Shown here one piece after another: positions 1 to 14,392 of a stretch of DNA of 64,000 nt. Origin of the DNA: Tetradesmus obliquus (taxonomy: Eukaryota; Chlorophyta; Chlorophyceae; Sphaeropleales; Scenedesmaceae); contig CP126206.1 of NCBI GenBank assembly GCA_030272155.1, forward strand, positions 4,019,001 through 4,083,000, written 5' to 3'. The position numbers and the translations under genes were made by a program. Under the pieces are notes generated by a model. The model did no database searches. It was not told where the DNA came from and worked only from the letters and a program-made list of their open reading frames with translations. How positions within the stretch are numbered: position 1 is the first letter of the stretch; the number at the start of each line of letters is the position of its first letter.

Positions 1-2077
<2,077 letters not shown>

Positions 2078-2371
2078 CTGCACAATGCAAGCAGGTGCGC
2101 ACATGATTCACAGGTCCTACATATCAGCAGCAGGCCTGCTCAAAACTATGTTGTCCTGTGCATTGTCACTGTGGGGCGACCCCAACCCGCCTGAGGGGAC
2201 TATGCTACTAGTAGATGCCACCCAAGGTTGGCCTCCCGCCATCCATTGGCACTAGCAGACCCGTGTGTGCGCCAAGGCCGCCCTGCTGCCCCTACCTGTA
2301 GAGCATGCTGCATAGGCCACGCAAGGAGTCACAGAACAACGACACAGAGTATCACAAGCCTGGCCTGAAGG

Positions 2372-5277
2372 CTAGAGGTCTGCCGGACTCACGTGTGAAA
2401 GTGGCTGCTGCTGCTGGATGCACTGAAGTCCAAAGATCATGCACAAGTAACGTGCTGCCTGTTGCTTGCAGATGCTGGTCGAATCTATGTACCTGCTGCT
2501 TGCGCCGCGCCAAGACCCGCTGTCATTCATACGGGCGCCTTGCTGGCAGCTCTCCGTGCCTGCAGATTCAGGTGCTTTGGACACAGGTGCAGCCGCTCCT
2601 TTGGCACCTGCTGCTGCCGTCGCTGCCGCTTCTGTGTCTACCTGCTTGGATGGTGGCAGCAGTCCTGCCAGCGCCTTGCCCAGCACCTGCAGGTGAAGGA
2701 GACGGAGCTCACGTCATATAACCAGGGACAGCAGCCTTCTGTTGCTGAAGATAAAGGCGATTGGAAGCCTGATGCAGGCTGGACAGCCAGGACCGCATAG
2801 CAAGTTGGCGCTCTGGTTGTTGCAACCCAAGCAAAAAGGACGCATGTTGAGTGGTGTGTCGACGTGGGCTGGGAGCCTGCAGAATTTCAACTCTGCTTTG
2901 ACAAAGTGCTGTGATTGCAGCACCTGTTGGGTGTGCATGTGGACTTCTGTACCAATGCAAGACAGCCACAAGGAATGCCAAGTGTGCTTGCTACCGTGTG
3001 ATCTGGAACTACATGCCAGCATGCTGCTGGTGCAGCATCTCCAGCATACCCTAGCAAATGCACCAGCAGCACCCATAATTGAAAAGTATGGCACCTGATG
3101 CTGATATAGCCTGAAACAGACAGCCGACAGGTAGCCATGCTGCTCATCACCCCGCCAGCTCACCCTTGCTGCTTCTGCAGGCCCGAAGCGCTGCAGCAGT
3201 ATGCTGTACAGCTGCCCTTGCAGCTCCTCAAGGTCCTCAAGCGGTACAGCATCATCAATGATGTCACAAATGCTCATGTTGCTGCTCAGAGTCAACAGTG
3301 GGCGATGTACGATGCTGATCTGGGCGGCACGGCAGCACAGTTGCGCTGTTAGGACAGCACAAGCACCGTTAGTGTTTTCCTTATCTCGTCGGAAGCATCC
3401 ACGCTTTAAATGCCCCTTTCGAGTCTAAAACAGATCACGAATCAGCAGTCTGCACGGCCTTGTATGTCACTAGAGATGGCCTGACGGGTGTCCAAGACCC
3501 TATCCGTGCCCAGGTCCAAGGAACTTTCGAAAGACAGAACCAGGTGCTTTCGTAGACTTTACTGCTTTTGTAAGCAGATGTTTTGCTTGCTAATATCAGC
3601 AGCTTTGATGCGATGCACAGCGCCATCAACATTGAACCACGATGTCAGCTGTGTCCTGCCCAGGCTGGGCCAGGACACGACAACTGTTGACCTGATAACC
3701 ACAGCATTGAACATACCACTCGGTGGCATAGTGAAATGTTCCACGGTTTGATTCAGCTGCACAACAGCAAACATGATGAACATATTTGACATGGAGACTG
3801 GTGAGGGCAGCTGGCATGTAGGCAGGCAGGTTTGATGACCAACACGAACGCATACTATGCGTAGTATGCGATAGTATCATAGTATGCTATGATAGCAGCC
3901 TCCTCTAAGTGTGTTAGGTGCTGCCGCTGTGCTGCCAACCCTTAAAAACTGGATGTCACTGCCTGGCACGTCAATTGCAAGTATCACAGTTCAAATGGCT
4001 CATGTCTTCAATATTCATGACACTGTCTGCAGACAGCTGGTGGCTGATCATTTCAAAGGCTTTGAAGCAGCGTGTTACACTTTGCGTTCACCTGCAGGTG
4101 TGTGGTGCCTACCACTCTGAGAACGTGCATGTGATGATGCAGTACTGACGCAACTGATAGGGCACTGCCTGGGCAGTGATGTCAGTAAAGCACTGATGCT
4201 GTACTGATGTGGCACGTGCGGCATGTGGTGGGACACCCCACCACAACAGCTTCCCACAGCCGGCTAGGCAGCTGATGCGATTGCTAATGTGTACAGAAAT
4301 GCATTTCTTGCGTGTCCCGTGATAGGCCGGTACACATCATCAATGATGCCGAGCTCGTCGTCCACGGTCGCTCTAGAACGCGCATACCAGCACAATTGGC
4401 GTCCCAAACCTCTACATACAAGGCAGAATGCCCCTCATGTCGCCTGTAACGTTAAGGAGTAACTACACTTGCCAACAGGAAGCAGCACAACTCACATGGC
4501 CTCCGCAGCCCGCTCCTGCTCACGCGGCGCAGCTACAGCTGCCGCCGTCCTTGGAGCCTCCAGCTTTGCTGCTGTTTCCGTGTTGGCCTTGACAGTTTTC
4601 GGTACCTCACTGCTCCAGCTGTCCATACTGCCTTCCAATTGCTGCAGGTGCTCCTGGAATTCAACGGTGCTTGTCGTAAAGCCAAGTTTATCTGTGGCAG
4701 CTGTGCAGAAGTCAAACGCTGCCTCGTGCTGGCACACCTGCCAACAGTACAGGGCATGCAGTTGCAATGTGCTTGAGGATGCATGCAGTGGTTTCTTGGC
4801 AGGGCCCCTCGGAATTCGGAATGTGGTCTGCTGTGTGTGGAGCACAGGATCGTGGCTGACACGGGAGAACGCTTCAAATGCCAATCACATGGCATAGGTA
4901 TTTCAGTCATGCTAAGCAGCAGAACGCTGTAATGAGAGAGGATAGTTACATGTGGGTCCTGGCACCATCTCGGATGGTATGAGCCACAGCAGGTTGAACA
5001 CAATGCAATGCTACACAGTCGGGCCAGCAAGCAACACTGCCTTGATGGAGCACCGTGGCGCACTGGGTTGGCTCTCATGCCCAATCTAGCTGAAACAACT
5101 GCCCTGATTGTGCTGCCGCACCTTCAGTGCCATGCCTGCATCGTCCACATCAGTGCAGCCGTTGGGCACGCGTCTTTGCACTGAAGACTTGAAGCTTTCG
5201 AATGCAGACTGCTCCGCATACGCCAGTGTGTGCCCTTCCAGCTGCTGCTTCACCAACTGGCAGTTGAGTGGAGGATG
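2372..5277 (-). CDS. Unrecognised protein, C-terminal exons
   Basis: Four minus-strand exons fit together in phase: 5122-5277 (52 codons), 4496-4737, 3164-3281 and 2372-2686 with a stop. The first begins HPPLNCQLVKQQLEGH; the second is acidic and helical (VEFQEHLQQLEGSMDSW) and ends Ala/Glu-rich; the third reads DIIDDAVPLEDLEELQGQL; the last is Ala/Ser-rich and looks disordered. I do not recognise the family; the look is of a helical, coiled-coil-prone protein. A stop in frame at 4492 competes with the GTGAGT donor at 4496, so the 4496-4737 exon could also be terminal. Exons further upstream must exist but were not found. Confidence 0.45.
3783..4075. repeat. Dispersed repeat, copy 1 (about 0.27 kb)
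   Basis: Direct repeat of 5338-5597. Shared blocks include GTGCTGCCAACCCTT, ATGTCACTGCCTGGCA and CAATATTCATGACACTGTCT, so the homology runs over most of the length. This copy also carries an AT-rich palindromic stretch at about 3851-3896 (GCATACTATGCGTAGTATGC). Confidence 0.75.
4931..4998 (-). repeat. 68-bp hairpin element, copy 1
   Basis: Minus-strand member of a 68-bp family beginning TTCAACCTG and ending CTCTCTCA. Its centre, ACCATCCGAGATGGT, can form a stem. It lies in an intron of the unrecognised gene. Confidence 0.85.
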
Positions 5278-5337
5278 CTGCAACTGGTGTGTTGCAACCG
5301 TAGTTTGTGCCAGTTCCTGCTAAGTTGCGCTAGCATA

Positions 5338-5597
5338 CTATGATGGAGACTGGTGCGTGCAGCTGGCATGTACGCAGGCAGGCAGGTTTCAAACCAAGTT
5401 GGTGACCAACATAAAACGCATAGCAGCCTCCACTCATTGTGTTAGCTGCTGCCGCTGTGCTGCCAACCCTTCGATGCAAGATGTCACTGCCTGGCATATC
5501 AAAGGCAATCATCATAATTCAAACTGCTCATGTTTTCAATATTCATGACACTGTCTGCAGACAGCTGGTGGCTGATGATTTCAAAGGCTTTTAAGCA
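5338..5597. repeat. Dispersed repeat, copy 2 (about 0.26 kb)
   Basis: Same orientation as 3783-4075, about 1.5 kb away and bracketing two exons of the unrecognised gene. No coding potential seen; could be a solo terminal repeat or MITE-like family. Confidence 0.75.
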
Positions 5598-5599
5598 AG

Positions 5600-7213
5600 T
5601 TTGATTGAGGTCGGGCTTTTTCAAGCAGCCAAGGATATAATGAATCACATGTGATGTCACATCTTCTTATAAGAGCTGCACATTTGCACTAAATTGCAGC
5701 TGTGTGGTGCCTACGCAAGCTGCCAGCAGCGCACACGGCATTTGCTGAGTTGTCAACCTCAAGCGGGCTTGCCTGCTTTTGATGCGTAGGATGTGTGACT
5801 TGCAACTTACTTGCAACCTGCTGCAGGCATCAGTGAAGCATGATAATGCTGACAGCAGTCATGTGCCAGTCACCAGGCGCACAGCAGCTTGATGGTGATC
5901 ACCTCATGAGGCAGTGGCAGAGCTACGCTAGCAGCTGAACAGCAGAATGTGCTGGGTATGAAATTTCATTTTCTGTAAAGCAGCTGTATATGCTGCCGGC
6001 AGCTGCAAGCGATCCTGCATGGGGTTGCAAGCAAACACTTGTTGTACAGAGCAGCTGCAGATGCTACTGGCAGCTGCATGCGTTCCAGCATGTGTGGGTG
6101 GTAGCTGCGAGAGTCAGGCTATCACTGATCCATTGTACGCAGCACAGCTGCTAAGCAGCAACTGCCTTTGGTTGGGAGCGCATGGGGCTTTTGGCGGAGG
6201 AATCCCGTTTGCGCAGCTGGGTACAACAATACAGCAGGTGTTCTGCATCTGGCCTTGGTTTTGGGGCATTCAAGCTTTCAGGTTGTGCAAAATCGTGATG
6301 CAAAAACGTTGGACGTTTTTGATGATCTGCCGCACAACCACGCGCAGCATCAAGTTGCCTTGCTTGCAGCAGCCTCATCACTTGGTGGGTACTACTTGCA
6401 CATTGCAGGCCTCATCGTGCTGGGTAAATCGTTCAGGTGCGGCAAATTTTACACTCACGAGTCTGACACGAGGTACTTGACAATTGTTGTGATTTGGTGT
6501 GCTGCACTGTCTAGTTGCTGCCATTGGCAAGTGTGCGCGTCTGTTGAGCGGTTTATGCCGGGGCTTGTGACGCCTACTGCGCATGCATTGCTGGCATGAT
6601 ACTACTACCTTCAATTCGGCTGCGGACAATACCACACTGTTGCGGCCACGCGAGTTACAATCTCCGTCCCAGCCGTCGTGCTGGCTGACCTTCACGCTGC
6701 TCAAAAGGCGCTCCAGCTCTCAAACAGCTGGCCACAAATCTGGCACCAGGCCATCAGCTGCTGTGTGGTAGTCGCTGAACTGGGTGGGTCTGACAAAACA
6801 GTAAGGTGAAGTTCTTATTGTAAATGTCAAGGGAACCACTGGCTGCTGTGTAGTGCATGGGGTGTACAACAACTGCGCTGGTGACCCCGCTAGAACTATG
6901 CTGGAGTCGCAGCCACAAAAAAACGCAAAGATTGGAACACCAACACCACATCAGCAGCATCGGCTGCGTCGCACTGCATCTGCATTGTTGGTTCATACTG
7001 TCAGGCTGCAGGTCCAAACAAACGTAACCAGTTTCCATTTCAGCCGCAACATTGCTGAAGTATACCATGCGTGTTGTGTGACCAGCACAGAGCCTTGGAA
7101 TTGGCAACTCACAGGATCTTTGCATGTTATGAAGCCACACACGCAGTCATGCATTCATACAATGTGTTGTAGCAGGTTTAAGCAGATGAGTCACCGAATG
7201 AACAGGCATGGGG
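5600..7213. other. No gene model; weak plus-strand exon candidate at 6282-6384
   Basis: No convincing gene on either strand. The only candidate is 6282-6384 (+), flanked by TTTCAG and GTGGGT and reading VVQNRDAKTLDVFDDLPHNH; it has no partner exons and no recognised family. The rest may be the promoter and 5' end of the unrecognised gene at 2.4-5.3 kb and the 3' flank of the zinc finger gene. Confidence 0.25.
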
Positions 7214-7281
7214 CCTATGAATTGGCGCTTTTGACCAGCCTGTGCAGGTTTGGGCAGCCGTGGCTGTGCACCAGATCCAGG
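7214..7281 (-). repeat. Copy of the terminal exon end of the zinc finger gene, downstream of its stop
   Basis: Reads LDLVHSHGCPNLHRLVKS then TAG, against LELVHSDGCIHLQGQIKS then TAA in the real terminus. Confidence 0.7.
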
Positions 7282-7385
7282 TCAGCACATCGCCTTGGCA
7301 ACCCACAGCTGCTTTGCATGCTGTGGCACCACACAAGGTGTCACAATACCCAGAGTTTCCGCTGTCAAGGCTTCACTCATGGCTG

Positions 7386-9346
7386 TTAGGTGATGCTTTT
7401 AATCTGCCCCTGCAGATGTATGCAGCCATCGCTGTGCACCAGCTCCAACTCGTGCAGTTTATCCTCCGCAGCAGCCCAGCTGCTGACCTGACCAAGCACC
7501 ACCAGGTTAGCGCCCATACCACAACAGCAACCACTGCTGGTGAACATGCCTTCAAATTTGAAAGCATCAGAGTTGCTGCTGGATGAAGACGCGCTAGCTG
7601 TATTGAAAGCTACAGAGTAGGCCACACGGCGGACACCAGCTGGGGTGCCTATCAAGCTTACATATCCTGCCACACCAATGCCTGGTTGGCCATTATTTAG
7701 GAAGGAAACAGTACCACCCTTGTTTACTTGGAGCTGCAGCAGGATCGGGTCACCTTGCCAGATTCTCTCACTGCCTAACAAGGCCACATATGTAGAGTTG
7801 CCCGCCAGCAGCTCCTCAAACGCCTCCTGCAGCTTCTTCAATGGCAGCTCCCACTGCAGTTCCAGCTGGCGCATGGCTGATGCAGGCCGCTGCTCAGCTC
7901 TCCAGGCCGGGTACTTGGCAAGCACGGTGCTCTTCTCCACGAGTGTCTGCACCAGCTCAGTTTGGCCGCTGTGTGCTGCAGTGACCAGTGTGCAGGCCTC
8001 TGCCAGCTCCTGAGGGGCAAAGCACTGCTGTGCCAGCTCACTGTGTGCCAGCGTTGTCGCCACATACAGCGGGGTGCAGTTCTGCAGGCAAAAGGCAGCA
8101 ACGAAGATGGCAGAGAATCCATCAGTAACGACACGTTGTGAGCTAAACCTCAACAGTGTTCAAGCATTGCTATTATTGCGCCACTACCTCGCAGTGTCTG
8201 ACGGTGATGTTTGGAGATCCTGGCAAGTTTTCGGTCGTTATGCACTTGTTGTGGCTGTGACTGTGGCCACAAGTGATTCTCCCACGACCAGCAGCCATTA
8301 CAGAACACACTACACACAAAACCAAATGTGCATGGCAAGGAGGATGCAGAATCATGGTTAGAGCTTTTGCTAACCGCGCTTGCTGCTGTTGATACTGTGA
8401 TAGCACAAGCCATTGTCATGCTATCTCAGCTAAACCCGCAGCAAGTACATGGTCAGTGTATGGCTGCAGCTGCCGTTCACACGGTGCCCTGGCGCCATAC
8501 CTTGATTCTCACGAGCGCAGCCAGGGCCTTGGCAGGTGCCACTGGCTGCGGCCCTGATGCCTCCAGCTGGGCCTGCCACCAGCGCTCAATGGTGTAGAAC
8601 ACGGTGTTCTCGCTCGCCACGCGCGTCTCAGGGTGCTGCAGCAGCCGCAGCAGCGCTGCATGCGGCAGGGCCAGCAGCTGCCGCTGCTTGCCTGCATCCG
8701 CCCACACCAGCTCCAGGTCACCCAGCTCCTGCTGCACCTCGAGCTCTGCTGCTGCAGACAGCTGTAGTGCAGACAGTGGCTTGCGCACTTGCAGCTCAGG
8801 GCAGCCAGTGCTGTAGTCAGGTGGCACAGCAGTGTTGGACGCCTGAGGCTGTTGGTTTCTTTCGGATGTGTTCGCACTGGCAGGGTGGATGTTTCTGCAG
8901 CTGTCGCCATACTTGCAGCAGCCCTGCAGGAAGTGCTCGCAGACCTTGGGCTCAACGCTGATGTCGTGGGAGTTCCTGCATATATCCCCAAACGTGCACT
9001 TTCCTTGCTGGAAGTAGGTGCATACAGGAGCCCTGCAGCACAGCATCAGGCAGGTTCCATCAATGTTAGTGAGTTCATTGTCTTGATTGTCATTCGAGTA
9101 GAGCTGGCATGCGTCAGACTGCCAGCTTGCCGGTTGATGTTGACACGGCAGGTTGATTTCATCCAGAGTGCCATTGCAAGGAGCTGTATGGGAAACGAAG
9201 CAGGTGAAACGCAGCTGCACCGAGACAACATGCTGAGCACAGTTCGGCAGGGCGTCCGAACCTACATGTTCATTGTTTATTGCTCCAGATACGAAGGTAG
9301 CTTCAATACAGCTGTCAAATATACTTCTAGTTGACAAGCTCGACAC
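7386..9346 (-). CDS. CCCH zinc finger - BACK - MATH-like protein (513 residues as modelled)
   Basis: Two exons, 8501-9346 and 7386-8081, joined in phase 0 (AAG|GTATGG ... CTGCAG|AAC). Residues 109-127 and 136-154 are two CCCH fingers with C-x7-C-x5-C-x3-H spacing (VCTYFQQGKC..., VCEHFLQGCC...), which usually bind RNA. Residues of about 215-282 match the BACK domain of BTB-kelch proteins (LPHAALLRLLQHPETRVASE). The C-terminal part resembles the MATH/TRAF-like segment seen after BACK in algal BTB proteins, ending LVHSDGCIHL. No BTB domain is visible, so a cullin adaptor role is uncertain. The frame is open from 9346 through the fingers; a short intron ending at the AG near 9030 cannot be excluded. 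A TATTTAAA box lies about 45 nt upstream. Confidence 0.7.
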
Positions 9347-9385
9347 AGAATGACTGACAGCGCAACGGAGGATGAGCTTCGCGGG

Positions 9386-9401
9386 TTTAAATATCGATTC
9401 C
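9386..9401 (-). promoter_or_regulatory. TATA-like box of the zinc finger gene
   Basis: TATTTAAA on the minus strand, about 45 nt before the modelled ATG at 9346. Position and sequence are suggestive only. Confidence 0.3.
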
Positions 9402-10208
9402 GAGAGAAGACACGAGGACTTCTTAGATACGAGTGAAAGGCTCCATCAACCTGATGATATAGTGTCCGGAGCGCAATCAGAGAGCCGGGAAGAGCCCTAA
9501 ACATGGGCCCCATCCGCGCTGCAGATTTGCACACCTTCCTGCAGCTGTAGCTCCGGAGCTGCCCGCGCTTCGACTTAAATGCCAGCAACAGAAAACATGG
9601 GCGGGATGGGAAGAAACAAAGTACGGCATAAGCCTTCACATAATGTAAGCAACGACAGATCAGCGTAGGCGTAAACATCAGGGTGACCCTAAGGGGGTTG
9701 GTGGGCCTGCTGCTGCACGTGCCTCAGGGGTCTGCTCAAGCTCCTGCACTGCTACATGCAGCTACCTTGCATTACACGCTTAATTTTTGTGTGCTGCCGC
9801 ATATGCTCGAATAAATCTCATGACTCCCAAACTAAGAGTGGTTATGCCATTGTGCAGCCTCCACTGCCGGGCAGTGCTTAGTCGAGTGAAAAGGCAATCA
9901 CTGCATGTTGTGAGAGCTTGAGTTCAGCTGGGCAGTGGCTGATGGCACTTAGAGGTGGTGATCAGCTTTGAGGCCGCTACTCGCACTGCATGCGCAGCAG
10001 CGCACGTGTCTGCCTGAAATACGTTGCGGCTATCAATACGCATTCTCCAGAACTCTCAGCATAGTCACTGCATGTTACTTTCAAGCTATTTGTAAGAGCT
10101 TGAGTAAAGCTGGGCAGTGGCTGATGGCACTGTGTGGTGGTGATCAGCGTTGAGGCTGCTATTTGCACTGCCTGAAAACGCTGCGGCTATCAATATATAA
10201 TACGCATG

Positions 10209-10276
10209 TTCAACCTGTTGTGGCTGGTACCATCCAAGATGGTGCCAGGACCCACATGTAACTATCCTCTCTCAAA
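10209..10276 (+). repeat. 68-bp hairpin element, copy 2
   Basis: TTCAACCTGTTGTGGCTGGT followed by ACCATCCAAGATGGT and ending ATCCTCTCTCAAA. Inserted between TACGCAT and TCTCCA of the host tandem repeat. Confidence 0.85.
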
Positions 10277-10442
10277 ATTCTCCAAAACTCTCAGCATAGT
10301 CACTGCATGACTTTCAAGCTATTTGTAAGAGCTTGAGTAAAGCTGGGCAGTAACTGATGGCACTGTGTGGTGGTGATCAGCGTTGAGGCTGCTGTTTGCA
10401 TTGCCTGAAAAACGCTGCGGCTATCAATATATGATACGCATG

Positions 10443-10510
10443 TTCAACCTGTTGTGGCTGATACCATCCAAGATGGTGCCAGGACCCACATGTAACTATC
10501 CTCTCTCAAA
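10443..10510 (+). repeat. 68-bp hairpin element, copy 3
   Basis: Nearly identical to copy 2 and at the same position in the next tandem unit, so a passenger of the tandem duplication. Confidence 0.85.
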
Positions 10511-10715
10511 ATTTTCCAAAACTCTCAGCATAGTCACTGCATGACTTTCAAGCTATTCGTAAGAGCTTGAGTGAATCTGGGTAGTGGGTGATGGCACTGT
10601 GTGGTGGTGATCAGCTTTGAGGCTGCTGCCCAGTTCGCACTGCATGCGCAGTACACGTGTCTGCCTGAAATCGCTGTGGCTTTCAATATGCATTCACGCG
10701 CATTCTCAGCATATT

Positions 10716-11756
10716 CACTGCATGATGTTTTCCGTCTGCTGCTCAACGAGAGCAGAGGCTGCACAGGCATTCACGGGGCTTACTAAGCAGTAGCAGTGTA
10801 GTACATGGTAAATGATGAGGGGCGCGGCATGCACAGTTTGTCACAGTACTCTGGCAAATGTAACATGTTGCAAGGTATCACGACCAGCACCATGCTCTGT
10901 TTCAGAGCCGATTCACTTTTGGCCGAGCCAAAACTCATTCATCCGGCTCGCCGACTCTGCTCGCGTCAAGTAAATGCTGAACACGCCACGGCGTTGCAGA
11001 TCACCAACAACACTCGCGTTCTGCCACACCATGCATTGATCCTTCTGCCTCCTGCCCGTGGCCCACATGCGCAGACTCAGTCACAAGCCGCAGCATGCAA
11101 TGCCGATCACCTGTTGAAGGCTGCCTAGATCATAGCATCTAGCAAAACAATCTGCCAACACAACACTGATGTATCCATACATGCAGCAAGACAGCAGTGC
11201 CATGCAGCTATCTGCATGGGTGCCAGCAGGTGTGACCAAGGCATGAGCTTCATCCTCACTCATGTGTAAACTTCAACCGTGCTCTGAAAGCCATGTGAGA
11301 AGTTCTGGCCACACAGCCGAATGTGAATCTCAGCAGTGCTGGCAGCACAAATCACAGCACAAACATCCTGCAGTTGCAGCGTGACCGCTGCCAAAGACAT
11401 ACAATCAATAGCTTCTGAAATAACACAAAACATTTCTACCAAAACCCCTGCAGATGCTTTGCAGCCTATGCCCTGAGCTTAGCATTCTGTCAGCACCTGG
11501 TCACAACCTTGGACAATTCTAATGCTGCTGGTCAGTACTGGAGGCGCGGTATGCAGTGGTGCCTCAACCGAACAGCCCGCAACCAGAGATATTCATGACG
11601 CTGCTTGCTCTCAAACGGCTGGAGCGGAGCATGACAGTCCGCCATCAAGTAGACAGATAAGCACCAGAAACGGATCTATCTCAGACTGCGGGCATCAGGA
11701 CAGCTCAATGCTGGTCAGCTCCAAGGCAACAGAACACAGCACTGCCGCCCAAGGCA
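10716..11756. other. Intergenic, no gene seen
   Basis: Short open frames only, none with splice partners or recognisable domains. Probably the 3' flank of the REJ-domain gene. Confidence 0.4.
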
Positions 11757-12199
11757 GGCCTTTCATGGCGTCCAGATCGGGCGGCCGTCAGCACTTGCAG
11801 TTCTGCACCGGCCGCCCATGCTGCTGCCCCTGTCGCTGCCGGTCTGGCTCGAGCGCCTGTTGCCACTTTCACCCCGCCTGCCGCCTTCATCACGCTGCTG
11901 CCAGCAGCTCTAGCAGACGCTGCTACTGCGGCCGCTGCTGCTGCAATGCTGACGCCTGTTGTAGTGCCTGTGGTACTGATGCCTGAGCTCAGTTGTGCAT
12001 CAGTGCTGGTGTGTGTGGCACTGTCGGCAGCTGAGCCGTTCTGGCTATCCACGCAGTAAAACATGAAGTTGTAGTGCAGCACCCTCTCAGGCACCTCTGA
12101 CTGCCAGCTCTGGCAGCTGCTGCCAGTTGCTAGGGGGTCGCCCCCTGGGACGCTGCTGCCGGCTGACACTGACTCACTAACCACCAGCATCCAGATCAT
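11757..12199 (-). repeat. Tandem duplicate of the last ~0.43 kb of the REJ-domain gene
   Basis: Direct repeat of 12209-12640. It keeps the coding look at first (VPERVLHYNFMFYCVDSQNG in both) but a frame change after ARAAGSS destroys the C-terminal homology. Confidence 0.9.
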
Positions 12200-12208
12200 C
12201 TGCCAATC

Positions 12209-12652
12209 TCAGGGCATCCAGATCGGGCGGCCGTCAGCACTCGTGGTTCTGCACCGGCCGCCCCTGCTGCTGCCCCTGTCGCTGCCTGTCTGGCTGGAGC
12301 GCCGGTTGCCGCTCTCTGCACGCCTGCCGCCTTCATCGCCGCTGCTGCCAGCAGCTCTGGCAGACGCTGCTACTGCGGCCGCTGTTGCTGCTGCTGCAAT
12401 GCTGACGCCTGCGGTCGTGCCTGTGGTACTGATACCTGAGCTCAGCTGTGCATCATTGCTGGTGTGAGTTGCACTGTCTGCAGCTGAGCCGTTCTGGCTA
12501 TCCACGCAATAAAACATGAAGTTGTAGTGCAGAACCCTCTCAGGCACCTCCGATTGCCAGCTCTGGCAGCTGCTGCCGCTTACAAGCGGATCGCTGCCTG
12601 GGGCGCTGCTGCCGGCTGACACTGACTCGCCCACCGGCCTACCTTGCAAATG

Positions 12653-12685
<33 letters not shown>

Positions 12686-14341
12686 CCTTCTGGGAGGAGA
12701 GGATGATTCAGTGCTGAAGATCGGGCCCCTGCTACCCCATCCGAAAGGCAGCGGGCGCAAGACGCTACCGTTTCCAGATGCTGCTGCTGCTGCTGTGCTG
12801 CTGCTGTTGCTGCCGTAGCTGGTGAGGATGCTGGCTGCTGCCCACCGGGACCGCCAGCGCACAGCAAGCAGTGCAAACGCAGCAACCAGCACAGCTGCTG
12901 CCACCACACCAATGACAATGCCAGCAATACCACCAGCTCCAAGGAGCCGCTTGCTACTGCGGCCAGCAGCAGCAGCAGCAGCAGGTGATAGGCCCAGCAA
13001 CTCTGCACTCAGCAGGTGCCCCTGCAGCTTACTGCTGCTGGAGATGAGCTCTGCAGGCGCCTTGCTTGCCAGCTGCCGTAGCTGCTGCTGCGTGGTGCCC
13101 TTTGGTGGCGTGAAGTACACATCTGCGACAGTTGACCCGCTCGATCGAGCAGTACCTACGACCGAGCTTGCTCGTACGTTTGCCACAAGCACGTATGCAA
13201 GCTTCAGCGCTCCATTAGCGTCAGCTAGGCTCGGTCCGTCCGTCCATACGCCTGCCACGCCAGCCAAAAAGGCCTTCTGAAGCTGCGCCTTGAAGTCCGT
13301 CAGCGCGTTGTTATCTCTGTTGTTATTTTGACCGGGTGACGACGATGATGACGTCAGCAGCTTGTAATCGAGGTCGAAGGCGTAGCTGTAGCGCTGCGCC
13401 ATCTGGGAGTCCGCCTCGTTGCTGTCGACTGGGGCCTCAGAGAAGGAGCCTGCAGGGTGCCAGCAGCAGCAGCAGCAGACAGTAAAGCAAAGGGCACAGG
13501 TTGGTATGGGTTTGAGATTGATCTGCCTCGTTGCTGTCGACTGGGGCCTTGGAGAAAGAGCCTGCAAGTTGACAGCAGCAGCGGGGAAAGGTTGCGTGTT
13601 GGCAATCAGTCATGTACAGTCAGCAGGTACAGCTGCACTGGTCCTAACATGTGCACCCGGTGAGACGCCGGCGGCCATGCTAGCAGATCTGCTATCAAGC
13701 AGCTAGGCCTGCCACCATCACAACATAACAGCTCACCTGGTATGAACTCCGATGCATCAGATAACGACATGCTTGCTGCACTGCCACCTGGCTGCCTCGA
13801 CTGCACCACCACATACAGCCCCTGCCGATCCACCCAGCACTCGGCCAGCCGCACAACAGGGCCCTGCTGCTGCTGCTGCTGAGCTGCAGCAGCCGCCGCA
13901 GCACGCAGCACCGCGCCGGCTGCACTACTTGCACCTGTCTTCTCTGCCTGCTTCGATGCTGCTGCAGCTGTGATATTCACCATAGGGTAAGCCTGTGATG
14001 CTTCCAGCAGAGCTGGGCTTGCGGCTGTGGCGTCACTGATCACTGCCGCACCCCCCACACTTGCTGCTGCTGCTGCAGCTGATCCAGGCAGCAACTGCAC
14101 GCAGTGGTGCTGCATGCTGGCATCAAAGACACTGCTGTCAAGCGGCAGCCTGATACGGGCCTGGCAGCGGCTGGGGCCGCTGCTGCTGCCGCTGCTGCTG
14201 CTGCTGCTGCCGCCGCTGCTGCTGCCACCGCTGCTGCTGCTGCTGCTGTTGGATTTGGTGAGGGAGCCAGGCTGGGGCTCTGGGCCAGCGCAGAAGCTGC
14301 CGCCTGCCCCTGTGAAGTTGGTGGTGATGTTCAGCACACCT

Positions 14342-14392
<51 letters not shown>

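Larger units (their letters stand above)
9893..10715. repeat. Tandem repeat, four units of about 165-236 bp
   Basis: Units share GAGCTTGAGT, GCTGGGCAGT, TGATGGCAC, GGTGGTGATCAGC, GCGGCTATCAATA and CTCTCAGCATA. Units 1 and 4 are about 165-180 bp. Units 2 and 3 are about 236 bp because each carries one 68-bp hairpin element at the same site, so the element inserted before that unit was duplicated. Confidence 0.85.

Noticed and set aside
10209-10510. 68-bp element as an introner-type intron
   Set aside because: It lacks GT...AG ends in either orientation and also occurs outside genes.
10805-11128. Plus-strand 107-residue frame
   Set aside because: No splice partners, no domain, and composition like the surrounding intergenic DNA.
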